A stretch of DNA of 64,000 nt from Gautieria morchelliformis (GCA_015179125.1 WHVA01000296.1:62001-126000); one strand, 5' to 3'. Positions 23,121 through 33,024 are shown, counted from the stretch's first letter. The notes: generated from the letters alone by a model not told the origin. Numbers and translations are program-made.

Positions 23121-23273
23121 GGCGGAACGGTACTATACTATAAATAATAATATTATCCAGACTCAGAATCTGTCTGTCAAAAGCGCAAGCAACTTGAAGC
23201 CGCGCCACATCCCACTGCATCAGCAGTGGCATGCGCGGTTGCGACCTTTGACGGATTCCGGGTCTTGAATAGG

Positions 23274-23281
23274 TATTTAAA
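23274..23281 (+). promoter_or_regulatory. TATA-like box of array gene A
   Basis: TATTTAAA lies 61 bp upstream of the ATG at 23342. The same box stands at the matching place in copy B (near 26797, before 26872). Confidence 0.5.
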
Positions 23282-23341
23282 CACCTTCCCTGTAACTTCG
23301 CGGAAGCGCGTCGTCCCGTGCCACCCCCCCCTCCACCACGC

Positions 23342-24369
23342 ATGCCTTCCTCCGCCGCCAGACGTTCTCCGTCCCCGGGCCGAATACAGCGTTTCGATCG
23401 GCTCAGAGCACGCCTCCTCCCACCCGTGAGTGGGTCTCGAAAATTACTGCGCAAATTCTCTGGCGGTTCCGTGGATAATCGCCCGCCTCTGCCGTGCGGT
23501 GGCATAGACGATACGTACCTGGGCGGCGCGCTCCCTGAGGACCCCTTCGCGCCCGGACCCATGTCCATCATCTACAGAAAATCGCCATCTGCGGCTGCCA
23601 CGCGAGGTCGAAGTCGCGGTCGCCGGAGCCCCCACCCGGAGCCGTGTCCGCCTGCGCCGCCCGCGTGTCCAGCTTCGGGCACTGACTTCCCAACGACACG
23701 TGGCCTGGGCGGCCAGGGCGATATGCGCGTGGATTTCCCGTCCCTCGAGTGCTGTGGCGAAGCGTCCTCCAAATGCAGCTCCCGCGCGTCTGGGGCGACG
23801 TTCCATACAGGCCTCACGTCAGCCTCGGACACATTAAATGAGGAGGAAGGCGAAGGCGAGGCGGAAGGCGAGGAGGGAGGCCAAATTCTATACATGCCGC
23901 CGGACTACGAATACACACCTTTTGAAGAGTGGCCCCCCAGCGCCACCGCCGTGCTCGGCCCCCCCAAATGCGCATTTCCTCCGAGTCAGCAAGACCACCC
24001 CCACGTCGTCGACATCGACACGCCCCGCCGGGGCCACGTACCCGCGCCCATCGCAATCTCAACAGACCTGTGCGCAACGACGTTTGCGCACAAAGCGGCG
24101 GGGGAGCTGTCCCCGCTCTCCATCCCGGCCGCCAGCGTGGCTTATTACCGGAGACACGGTATGTGAATGTTTCAAGGCTCACTGGCAGCAGCGTTGTCGA
24201 CTCACGTGCCCATGCCCCTGCGTGCACCGCCGGACAGTATCGTCTTCCTCTCTTCCCTCGTCACTGGCAAGAAAGGCGCGAAATCACACGAGACCTTGTC
24301 CCATACAACGTACTCCCACCAACGCGCGTACTCCGGGAATTGATTGACGCTGCCCATGGGCCATCGCCT
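23342..24369 (+). CDS. Array gene, copy A (open; unknown function)
   Basis: Exon 1 is 23342-24158, from MPSSAARRSPSPGRIQRFDR to SVAYYRRH, with GTATGT as donor. The preferred exon 2 is 24272-24369 (ERREITRDLVPYNVLPPTRV, then LRELIDAA), which joins in frame; an alternative acceptor at 24237 gives a short serine-rich tail instead. A further donor (GTAAGT, 24370) suggests more 3' exons that I could not place. The protein is proline/serine rich with distinct blocks GGIDDTYLGGALPEDPFAPG, LDFPSLECCGE-like cysteines and PPDYEYTPFEEWPP. No known domain was recognised. It is the best-preserved member of a three-copy direct array (B at 26872, C near 30436). The duplicated promoter region and conserved coding blocks suggest a genuine gene. 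Copy B keeps exon boundaries but has frame shifts. Confidence 0.6.
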
Positions 24370-24569
24370 GTAAGTCGTTCTCCGACTCTCTCAAATTTCG
24401 ACCGACATGGGTCGGTGTATTATCATTCATTATTCTGCGTGCCCTTCCTGCCCTGCCATCACCAACACCCCTCCTTGTCTCATCTCTCTTCTTCTTCCTG
24501 TGTACTACCTCCCGCTGCGTGCCACATCTACACAGTGCTCCCGATGGCTTCGAAAGGTTCAACTTCTTC

Positions 24570-24577
24570 ACCATCCA
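24570..24577 (+). other. Empty target site for the hAT-like insertion (array copy A)
   Basis: ACCATCCA occurs once here, in sequence collinear with both sides of the 28090-29778 insertion in copy B. It shows the pre-insertion state. Copy C has the same single site at 30940-30947. Confidence 0.85.
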
Positions 24578-24965
24578 CGAGTCACGACGTTCACTGCCAC
24601 CCTTGTACGTGCTATATATGTACTATATGTCTCGTGATGCGAGGCCCCCCTTGTTACTTGTAGTCACCCAGTTTGCCACGGCATATACACACGATTGCCA
24701 GTCTCACCCCAGACCGTCACGGTGCATGCATTTCAGCTTCGTGAGGTACTCGTCCCATCAGCACAATCGTGAGTCTAATCACAACTACAACACCACCCAC
24801 ATCAAGAAGAGTACTAGTAGTACAGTCAACAAGCTTGAAAACAAGCACGTCGCGTTGACGACAGAGGGCGGCTGCTTCGAGTGCGTGGGAATTGAAGACC
24901 ATGGGTGAGCTGACGTAAGCCGGCAACGCCGAGTGGATTGGGCGAGGGATAGACAAGGAGCAGCA

Positions 24966-25066
24966 AAGTACAAAGTATTCCTTGTACTTTGCACGGCAAA
25001 AAAAACAAACTTGTAATGCTTCTAATGAGAATATTCTGGGTATTTAAGTCAGCGACATATGTCGCT
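24966..25066 (+). promoter_or_regulatory. Conserved palindromes at the end of array copy A / promoter of the small acidic gene
   Basis: An inverted repeat (caaagtacaa, ccttgtactttg) is conserved in copy B near 30155-30180. TATTTAAG lies at 25041-25048, and a perfect 16-bp palindrome AGCGACATATGTCGCT at 25051-25066. The start codon of the next gene is at 25097, so the TATA-like box and palindrome may act as its core promoter. Confidence 0.4.
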
Positions 25067-25096
25067 GTCGACCTGTAACCTAGATCATCAGAGCCA

Positions 25097-25601
25097 ATGC
25101 CGCGTACCAATATCGCCAAGGCCAAGCCCAGTTCGCGGGTCAGACCATACAGAAAGTACGTATCGTCTTCTAACTTCGAGCGCATATATGCTAACTACTC
25201 GCTCAGAAACACTCAAACTAACCACTCGCTCAAACACAATCGACTCGGAACTGTCGTTCCGCTCAGGAAGCCGTGAGCAATATATAATGAACAACGGATT
25301 ACATAACATAACCTAGATCTGCCCCAGCGAATATTCTGATGAAGATCCATTTGTGTCGTCCGATGAAGACACGGCTCCAGTCTCACCGGATAAGTCGAAG
25401 AATACATCAATGCTTGAACGCCAGCCTTCAGCTGCGATCAAGGCTTTTTTTGCCACGTTGGAGGGCGAGATCCAGAAAGAGTTGATGATGAGGAGCGCCG
25501 CTCGCCCGTGGTGTGATGGTGGAATGACGCGTGCCGAGGCCAGGGATATGGTTCGCTGTATGATAAAGCTCTTGGATCTAGTAGATGAACTGATAGCCTA
25601 A
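25097..25601 (+). CDS. Small acidic protein of unknown function (two exons)
   Basis: Exon 1 (25097-25159) encodes MPRTNIAKAKPSSRVRPYRK plus Y. Exon 2 (25317-25601) continues ICPSEYSDEDPFVSSDEDTA and ends DLVDELIA, giving about 115 residues. The donor GTATCG is weak; a stronger GTACGT three bases earlier would break the frame of exon 2. The protein has a basic N-terminus, an acidic Ser/Asp/Glu stretch and a helical C-terminal half (AIKAFFATLEGEIQKELMMR, then RAEARDMVRCMIKLLDL). It sits between array copies A and B and has no counterpart after copy B. No domain was recognised. Confidence 0.5.
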
Positions 25602-26396
25602 ATCATAATGTATTAGGTATATATGGTCTGTATAGACAAGTTATATGGTTCATGTCCCGCTAGCTCGAGATTTCAGACTCCTACAACCACTAACCGTCCT
25701 TGTATCCTACCCCCATCACCACAAGACTCACTCCTGACACAACTATCCCAACCAATATACGTCACTTTCCATGCCTTCCGACGTGAAACTATGAGCGGTG
25801 AGGAATTCCATCACCTTGTGGGCGGTAGTACTGACCTACCGGTACACATAGTTTAAGGCCCGGAGACGTGTTGTCTTGTGTATATGCGCGACATGCAGAG
25901 CGGAAAACCTTGGGGGATTCCATATCTCCAAAGCAGAACAAGAATCTTATGGGGAAGCCGAGTATCACCAGCATTGTCAAGTATATCAACAGGGTCGAAT
26001 GACCTGATATTCTGGTTCAGCACGGGCTAATGCGGTAGACACCAAGTCCATCCTGCCCTTACGTGGCAAAGCAGCTTTGGCTCTTTGGCATTCCTCATCG
26101 TCAAGGGATGGGCCTGGCCGATCAGCTGCTACGACTCGTCCTAATCAACCAAGCTCCCAGGCACACGATCTACTCAACCGCATGGATCTTGACGTCGACC
26201 CTCCTGAGCATCTCTCAATCTCGCATCCTTCTCATGATGAGGATCATCTTGCTAGCCTTCGGCTGCTTCAGGAACCTCTGGCCCATGCGCCTGTTTTCAC
26301 TGACGAGTATGAGGCCATATGCAATCGATACTATGAAGCCCTCGGTGACCCGGCCAGCGGTTGTGCCTCCGACTCTAGGTCACTGACAATCATCAA
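25602..26396. other. No gene recognised
   Basis: Unique sequence separating array copies A and B. Two overlapping frames of about 107 codons at 26063-26400 lack recognised motifs; the one from 26077 has plausible composition (LDVDPPEHLSISHPSHDEDH) and could be an old coding fragment. Confidence 0.3.
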
Positions 26397-26871
26397 GTGA
26401 TGGCTCATTCTGAGCCCGGGGGGTGGGGCTGAGATAGTGGTAACTGATCATGGGTGGACCATGGAACCGTGGACGGGTAGGCATCTGCAGGACGCGTCAA
26501 CACAGCAGTGACTGCATTTGGCTCAGGCAGAAGGCGGTCGATATCGCGGACTTTGAATCTCCTCGGCGCACGCCCAGGCCGCTCAGCCCACAATGAGATC
26601 TGCCTGTGCCAGACGTCGCAAACTAGCACTAGCCACGCCGTTGAAATATAACGGCGGAAGGGTACCATACTATAATAATATTCCAGACTCAGAATCTGTC
26701 AAAGCGCAAGCAAGCAAGCCGCGCCACATCCCACTGCATTGGCAGTGGCACGCGCGTTTGCGCTTAAAGTGACAGAATCCTGGATCTAGAATGGGTATTT
26801 AAACACCTCTCCGCCGTTGACTGTAAGCTTCGCGGAAGCGCGTCGTCCCTGCCACCTCCACACCCACCCCG

Positions 26872-27880
26872 CATGCCTTCCTCCGCCGCCAGACGTTCTC
26901 CGTCCCCGGGCCGAATACAGCGTTTCGATCGGCTCAGAGCACGCCTCCTCCCACCCGTGAGTGGGTCTCGAAAATTACTGCCCAAATTCTCTGGCGGTTC
27001 CGTGGATAATCACCCCCCTCCGCCGTTGCGGTGGCATAGACGACACGTACCTGGGCGGCGCGCTCCCTGAGGACCCCTTCGCGCCCGGACCCATGTCCAT
27101 CATCTACAGAAAATCGCCATCTGCGACGGCCACGCGAGGTCGCGGTCGCGGTCGCCGGAGCCCCCACCCGCAGCCGTGTCCGCCTGCACCCCCCGCGTCT
27201 CCAGCTTCGGGCACTGACTTCCCAACGACACGTGGCCTGGGCAGCGAGGGCGATATGCGCTTGGATTTCCCGTCTCTCGACTGCTGTGGCGAATCGTCCT
27301 CCAAATGCAGCTCCTGCGCGTCTGGGGCGACGTTCCACACAGACCTCACGTCGGGTCGGACACATTAAATGAGGAGGACGGCGAGGAGGGAGGCCAAATG
27401 CTTTACATGCCACAGGACTACGAATACACACCTTATGGAGAGTGGCCCTCTAGCGCTACCTCCGTGCTCGGCCGCCCCAAATGCTCACTTCCTCCGAGTC
27501 CGGAAGACCACCAACACGTCGTCGAAATCGACACGCCCCACCATGTACCCCAATCGCAATCTCAACAGACCTGTGCGCAACGACGTTTGCGCGCAAAGCG
27601 GCGGGGGACCTGTCCCCGCTCTCCATCCCAGCCGCCAGCCTCGCCTACTACCGCAGACACGGTGTGTGAATGTTTCGAGGCTCACTCGCAGCAGCGTTGT
27701 CGACTCACGTACCCCTGCAAGACGCCTGCGTGCACCGCCGGACCGTATCGTCCTCCTCTCTTCCCCTCGTCACTGGCAAGAAAGGCGCGAAATCACACCA
27801 GACTTTGTGCAATACAACGTACTCCCATCAACGCGCTTACTCCGGGAATTGATTGATGCTGCCCATCCCATCGCCTGTAA
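26872..27880 (+). pseudogene. Array gene, copy B (frame-shifted)
   Basis: It starts with the same MPSSAARRSPSPGRIQRFDR as copy A. An indel near 27015-27030 in the C/G run before GGIDDTYLGGALPEDPFAPG changes the frame. A second shift lies near 27350 (before DTLNEEDGEEGG). Another change near 27545 removes part of the PRRGHVPAP segment. The exon-1 donor region reads GTGTGT instead of GTATGT. The exon-2 block survives as ERREITPDFVQYNVLPSTRL. It is therefore a decayed paralogue of the gene at 23342. Confidence 0.7.
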
Positions 27881-28081
27881 GTCGTTCCTCGACTCTCCAA
27901 AATCCCACCGACACGAGTCGGTGTATTATCGTTCATTATCTGCGTGCCCAACCCCTGCCATCACCAAGACCCCTCCTTTTCTTCCCTCTTTTCTTCCTGC
28001 TTCCTGCTTCCTATGTACTACCTACCTCCCGGTGCGTGCCATATCTACACAGTGCTTCCGATGCCTTCGAAAGGTTTCGTC

Positions 28082-28089
28082 ACCATCCA
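28082..28089 (+). repeat. Target-site duplication, left (ACCATCCA)
   Basis: Exact 8-bp match to 29779-29786 on the other side of the hAT-like element; hAT transposases make 8-bp duplications. Confidence 0.9.
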
Positions 28090-28379
28090 TAGTGATGGGC
28101 ACGGCCCGGCCCAGGCCGCGGCTTAGCCCGAGCCGAGCCGCCAAAAACCCGAGCCAGGCCAGGCCCAAGCCGTTGGTGCGCCGGGCTTCCGGGCCTGGCT
28201 CAGGTTTTGACAAGCCCGAGCCGAGCCCGGAAGCCGCGGCCTCATAGGCGCCCGAACCATAGGATCTTCGGTGGCCAGAAAGCATACTAGAGTGTATTTG
28301 TTGGTGATAATTATTAGTCCCGGCGTATTCGGACTCAGATAAAAATTATTAAGTGAGCGTGGAAATATTTTAAGTCAGA

Positions 28380-28425
28380 ACGCGTCCACTCGCGTCCACC
28401 ACTCGCGTCCATCGCGTCCACTGAC
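28380..28425 (+). repeat. CGCGTCCA short repeats in the putative promoter
   Basis: CGCGTCCA occurs four times in about 45 bp, some 60-105 bp upstream of the ATG at 28486. It may be a promoter array for the nested gene; this is inference. Confidence 0.35.
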
Positions 28426-28485
28426 TCCGCTGCTCACCCAAGCTCCACCACGACCTCATAACACCTTCACTCACACGTCACGTCG

Positions 28486-28951
28486 ATGGAGCGCTCCACA
28501 ACACCCACCAGCCCGTCGTCAGCATCCGTCCTGGACTCCACCAACAGTAGTGCACCCAGCGGCATGCTGAAGCGAAAACGGGTTGAGTTGTCGCCCAGCA
28601 AGCCAAATGCATATGAAGAGAGGATGGAGAGGAAGATGAAATTGGTATGTCATACACTCTTAAATTATTTTGAAACGCTGCAACCCTTTCTGCTGATCTC
28701 AGATTGCTGAGTGGGCCTCGAAAGCCTCCGAGGGCGCAGCCGCTGACCTGGACCAAGAAGACAAGGTTGATTCATATGATACAATTGAGAAGTTGGAAAA
28801 AATAAGGCCCTTGGTTAAGATGAAGAATAAGGCTGAGAGGGAGCTACTTGAGTCCCAGAGGGCATTTTTTCGGGCACAGTGTAGGGCTAATGATGCTCAG
28901 ACGCGTCTATCAGTCGCGCTTTTCGACATTGTCCTAGAACAGCCTAATTAG
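28486..28951 (+). CDS. Two-exon gene inside the hAT-like element (unknown, coiled coil)
   Basis: Exon 1 is 28486-28644 (MERSTTPTSPSSASVLDSTN through the basic GMLKRKRVELSPSKP to ERKMKL). Exon 2 is 28703-28951 (IAEWASKASEGAAADLDQED through RELLESQRAFFRAQCR to VLEQPN and a TAG). The 58-bp intron has GTATGT and CTCAG ends and the joined frame is open, giving 135 residues. The N-terminal half is Ser/Thr/Pro rich with a basic KRKR cluster; the C-terminal half looks like a charged amphipathic helix or coiled coil. It is not a transposase by any motif I can see. The base composition is less GC-rich than the surrounding element, consistent with a separate origin. Function unknown. Confidence 0.6.
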
Positions 28952-29136
28952 TGAAATATTATCTCCACTGGCGCTTATATTATAGCTTGCTAATAATTTA
29001 TTAGTGCTCTGATAATTTTTAGCGAACAAATACACTCTACTTCTACTTACGGTAAGCTGGCTTAGAACTGCCAGTTTAGGATTTTAGTCATGGAATGTCA
29101 TCTATTGTAGTTATTGTGGCCTTACATAAAGGATCT

Positions 29137-29620
29137 CTTTTTCCGCCGCCGCCGCCGCCCGGCTCTTCACCTTTTCCTTCCGCCCACCATCGCCCCTACC
29201 AGGGCCTCGAGAGCCCCGCCCCATCTCCAGCCCCTCCTTCTCCTTCACACCTGGACCCACCGAACCCTTCTCGCTGCCTCCTGCACCCCCGCGCGGCCGC
29301 GCCGCCCACCCCTGGCCCTGCAGCGCAGGGTTGAATACCGCGCGTGGCTTATGGCACGGCTGACGCACGTCACGTGGCATGTGCAGGTACACGCGAGGAG
29401 CGCGAGAGCAGCCTTGCTCCTCAGTGTGCGTGTGCGGGTGTGTGCGGGTGTGTGTGCGGGTGGGCATGGGTGGGCGTGTGCGCGCACATGCAGCTGCGTA
29501 CGTGCGTATGGGGGCTGCGGGTGCATGGGGTGGGCCGGCTGGTGTAGGGGAGGCGGCCGCGACCGCTGCGGGCGGTGGCGATGTGGGTGCGCATGTTGGT
29601 ACAGGTGCGATACATATCTA
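29137..29620 (-). pseudogene. MUB1 exon-3 fragment in the hAT-like element
   Basis: The order of landmarks equals 16000-16400 of the MUB1 gene. They are ccgccgccgccgcccggctc, ttccgcccaccatcgcccc, cctggccctgcagcgcaggg, ttgaataccgcgcgtggctt, gagagcagc, and the GTGCGTGTG His-repeat tract. It covers the segment between the poly-Glu/Lys tract and the His-rich repeat, with deletions and no open MUB1 frame. Confidence 0.75.
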
Positions 29621-29778
29621 CTAGTTCCCCACCAACAGGCCGCGGCCCAAGCCGGGCTTAGCCCGAGCCGAGCCAGGCCGGCTGTTAAGGGCCTGGCTCA
29701 GGATTTGGCAAGCCCGAGCCCGAGCAAGCCGGGCCCAAGCCCGGGCTTTGGGGCCGAGCCGGGCCGTGCCCATCACTA

Positions 29779-29786
29779 ACCATCCA
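29779..29786 (+). repeat. Target-site duplication, right (ACCATCCA)
   Basis: Matches 28082-28089 exactly. Confidence 0.9.
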
Positions 29787-30429
29787 CGACAATCTTGTGC
29801 TATATATGTACTATATGTCTCGTGATGCAAGGCCCCCCTTGTAGTCACCCAGTTTGCCACGGCATATACACACGATTGCCAGTCTCACCCCAGACCGTCA
29901 CGGTGCATGCATTTCAGCTTCGTGAAGTACTCGTCCAATCAGCACCATCGTGACTCTAGTCACAACTATAACACCACGGACATCAAGAAGAGGAGTACAC
30001 AGTCAACTACAAGCTTGAAAGCAAGCACGTCGCGTTGACGATCAGAGGGCGGCTGCTTCGAGTGCGTGGTAATTGAAGACCATGCTTGGGTGAGCTGACG
30101 TAAGCCGGTAAGGCCGAGATAAAGGGCGAGGGATAGACAAAGGAGAGCAGCAAAGTACAAGGTAGTCCTTGTACTTTGCAAGGCAAAAACTTATAATTAG
30201 AATATTATGGGTATTTAAGTCAGGGGCATATGTCGCTGTCGAGCATCGAATCCACTCTACTACAGCCCGGATGAGATCTGCTCTGTGTCAGACGGACGGC
30301 GAAAATAGCTACACCGTTGAAGGAGGTTGATCAGGACACTGGACGAGACACCAAGATAATTTACATAAACATCTCGCTGTTTAGTCGGGGGTACTAATCA
30401 ACCTCTGACCTGAGACCTCGCTGTGATTG

Positions 30430-31205
30430 TGAAGCTGTCGCCTCTGTCGATTCCAATTTCCAGCCGCCAGCGTCGCTTACTATACACCGGTATGTCCAGT
30501 GAATATTTCAAGGCTGAGTAGCGTTGCCGCTCACATGCCCTTGCAGATGCCTGCGTGCTTCGCCGGGCAGTATCGTCTCCCCGTCAGGAAATGAATGGAG
30601 CGAAATTTTGATCGATCGAAATCACGCGAGGCCATGCCGAAAACAACGTATTCGCGTCAATTTAACGCGCCTCTGAGGATGAAGCTGCCCCGTCTAAGAG
30701 GATAGATGACGACTTATTGAGGATGGAAATCATCATGAGGATACTCCCCATCCTCCATAAGTCGTCACCTATCTTCTTCGGTTCGCCGACATCGGTGTAT
30801 TATTGCCATCAGCAGTGTGTCCACTATCTGCTATCACCAAGACCACATATGATCTTTCTTCCCTCTTTGCTTCCTGCTTCCCATGTACTGCTAGTCCGTG
30901 TGTGCCATATGTACATGCTTCGGGCCGATGGGTTTCTTCACCATCCACGACGTTCGTTGCCACTCTTGGGTTATATACCTATAGTACTATATGTCTGGTG
31001 ATGCAAAGTCCCCCTTGGTAGTTACGTAGTTTGCCACTGCACAAACGACTGTACCCCAGATGTCTCACGCAAGACCTCACATTTCAGCATCGTGAGGTAC
31101 TCGTCCAATTCATTACAAATCGTGAGCACAACTACAACACCACAGACATCAAAGAAGAGTACTACACAATCAATCAACTACAAGCAAGCACATCGCGTCC
31201 CCAGG
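30430..31205 (+). pseudogene. Array copy C (3' part of the array gene and its flank)
   Basis: Sequence near 30455-30690 follows the exon-1 end, intron and exon-2 region of copy A (gccgccagcgtcgcttacta, then cagtatcgtct and cgaaatcacgcgag) but with many indels and no open frame. From about 30775 to 31205 it follows the 3' flank of copies A and B. The ACCATCCA empty site is at 30940-30947. Confidence 0.65.
30698..30776. repeat. Hairpin with 29-bp arms
   Basis: Arm 30698-30726 (gaggatagatgacgacttat and onward) is inverted at 30748-30776 with three mismatches and a 21-bp loop. It lies in array copy C and has no counterpart in copy A or B, so it is probably a small insertion. Confidence 0.7.
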
Positions 31206-31259
31206 AATATGTTAGTTTCTGTTATTATGTATCATCGCCTCTCACTCTGTCCTGCCCGT

Positions 31260-32910
31260 TCAATCCAGCGTATCCCATGCACCAGGAATATAGGGGTCGT
31301 CCGCGCCACGGGAGTCGCGCGCCCGGCCTGATCGTTGCTGTTGCGAGGAATTACTCGTCGACGGACCTTCTGCACTTGGGTTCTGCGCATCGGGGAGTAC
31401 AGATTTTCTGGTTTTACCCCCAAGGGCGTGATGAGCTCGACTAAGGCAAGTGGCAAGATAGTAGCCACGCACCGACAAACGGGACATGTGCTCTTCATCC
31501 GCAACCATGGTAAGATACAGTCCTCGTGGAACGCGTGGTTACAGGGCAGTGTGACGCCAATCAGCAATGGGGGAGAATCTTTCTCCTTGTTATTTGTGGC
31601 TGAAGATGTCGACCGCTCCATATCAGAGCCAGCGTCAAGCGAGGCCGCTAAAGCCGCATTGAATGGCTCATGACAGATGGAGCACGAGTCGTTCAGCAGT
31701 TGATCTAATAAACCACATGGGGACGGGGGCATAGAATGATTTAAAAGTTGCTTACGGCCATCCTCGAGCACCACCCTGGGCAGATCCTCGATCACATTTT
31801 CGGGGGCAGGAGGATCGGTTTGCTGCCCTGCGCCATTCGCCATGAGTTCGTTCAAAACATGCTCTAAAGCTAGACAAAGGAACGTCGTGAGCCAGTGCCT
31901 CGACTGAGAGGGCCAGTGAGAGATGAAAACCCGAGCCGTCGTGGTGAGCACCACATGTAAGCGTACGGATGGAGGGGGGGGGGGTGGGGGCGACAACAGC
32001 AAGGCCATTGGGCATATTGATCTCGACCTGACAGCCAGCCAGCCTGACAATGTGCAAACTTACGTACCCTGTTCGTTGACTACGTAGTCCCCAAACTGGC
32101 CGTTGCTCAGCATCTCGAAAGGATCAAAAAATCCCATCGGTGCTGGGCCACGAGAATTTCCCTGCCCACCATTCAACATGCTTGACAGAAGGTACGAAGC
32201 GAGGAGCGGCGCAGGTGCGCGCCTTGTTGGACTTCCATCCGTGGGAGGAGCTTCCCCTGTTGTGGAGGCAATGTAACTTGGAAGACGTCAGTATACCCGA
32301 ATGATGTGGGGAAAATCAAAGAGTGCGTACTCTGATAACCGTGGGATGCTGCCATCACGTGGACCCCCGTGGCCAAGTGTGTTAGGCCCACCAAACTGTA
32401 CAGTTCTAACTCCGGGACCATTGATCACAACACGCATTCCGCCTCTATTTCCACTATTGCTGGGTTGACCACCCGAAGGTCCCGTAAGGGCCGATATAAG
32501 ATCAAGAATGTTTGCCATTCCCCCCACAGGTCGCCTTTCTTCGTCGCCGTCCCGTCGCGGCCTCTGAGAGTCATCAGACAATGACGGGACAAAGGCCACA
32601 GCTTGTGCGCGAGGGTCATCTCCTGGGTCGTCCATCTACAAATTAACCAGTGAGATCTTGACTAAGATTAGCTCGTGCGTTCGAACCATCTCAACAAATG
32701 TTCCGCGACATGAAGCACAGTGTGGATCCGGCGTCTACAGCAGTTCTAAATATCGTCTGAACAATGAGGCAAGTAAGCTGAAAGCACCATGAGCGGTCGC
32801 ATTTCAGCCTGACACTGGTGAAACAGGTGTGGGTCAATCATGTAGGATCCGAGCGTAGATAATAGGCGTACTTCATGGCAGTACCACATTGGCTCCCTGT
32901 TGGCCGACAT
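31260..32910 (-). CDS. RING-H2 E3 ubiquitin ligase (RNF115/RNF126 type)
   Basis: Eight exons join in one frame: 32872-32910, 32788-32814, 32687-32734, 32331-32635, 32068-32276, 31756-31869, 31473-31704 and 31260-31407. Introns are 51-65 bp except one of 198 bp; together they encode 373 residues. The N-terminus is an atypical zinc ribbon (MWYCHEC, then [11 protein letters not shown]). The centre has the linker [12 protein letters not shown] with [15 protein letters not shown]. The RING-H2 finger follows (CSICHEPF, then [16 protein letters not shown], then CPVCR) with an insertion of about 40 residues between the second Cys and the Cys-Asn-His. The C-terminus is [13 protein letters not shown], typical of the fungal family. 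This layout matches cytosolic RNF126/BCA2-like ligases that transfer ubiquitin from an E2. The 51-bp intron at 31705-31755 is open in frame, so its retention would add 17 residues. The donor of the third intron (GTTCGA) and that of the second (GTGCTT) are non-consensus. Confidence 0.9.
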
Positions 32911-33016
32911 GATAAGTATTATTGTAGAATTCGCTCCTGTTCGCGGTGGATGTGAGTGTCGTGAGCAATAACAGTGGCGCTCCAACGTCATCCACTATCT
33001 GACAAACTCCGATAGG

Positions 33017-33024
33017 GTCACGTG
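33017..33024. promoter_or_regulatory. E-box GTCACGTG upstream of the RING-H2 gene
   Basis: CACGTG lies 109 bp upstream of the start codon at 32910, in a typical place for a fungal bHLH site; a second CACGTG is at 33202-33207. Function is inferred from motif and position only. Confidence 0.35.

Larger units (their letters stand above)
28261..29136 (+). mobile_element. Nested insertion inside the hAT-like element
   Basis: The relative at 35106 passes directly from the subterminal region (ctcgtaggcgcccg) to MUB1-derived sequence, so the material between about 28255 and 29136 here is an extra insertion. It is bordered by a 7-bp direct repeat AGGATCT (28261-28267 and 29130-29136). Inside it, TAGAGTGTATTTGTT (28288-28302) is exactly inverted at 29025-29039, bracketing the two-exon gene. 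The element class is unknown; the inner pair with adjacent TA could reflect a Tc1/mariner-like unit. Confidence 0.55.
28090..29778. mobile_element. Non-autonomous hAT-like element carrying host gene pieces
   Basis: The ends are 21-bp perfect terminal inverted repeats whose first 20 bases are TAGTGATGGGCACGGCCCGG. They continue into long, GGCC-rich, imperfectly inverted subterminal regions (28090-28245 and 29635-29778). The element is flanked by exact ACCATCCA duplications. Its interior has a MUB1-derived segment (29137 to about 29620) and a nested insertion (28261-29136) with a two-exon gene. There is no transposase. A truncated relative is at 35106-35617, and a decayed hAT transposase gene lies at 38660-41431, though I cannot show that it recognises these ends. 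Paralogous empty sites at 24570 and 30940 confirm the insertion. Confidence 0.88.
26397..30243 (+). repeat. Array copy B (direct duplicate of 22870-25070, with insertion)
   Basis: Collinear with copy A from the promoter region (tgatggctcattctgag) through the gene, its 3' region and the TATTTAAG/CATATGTCGC end. The exception is the 1,689-bp hAT-like element plus its 8-bp duplication. Small substitutions and indels are scattered throughout. Confidence 0.85.
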
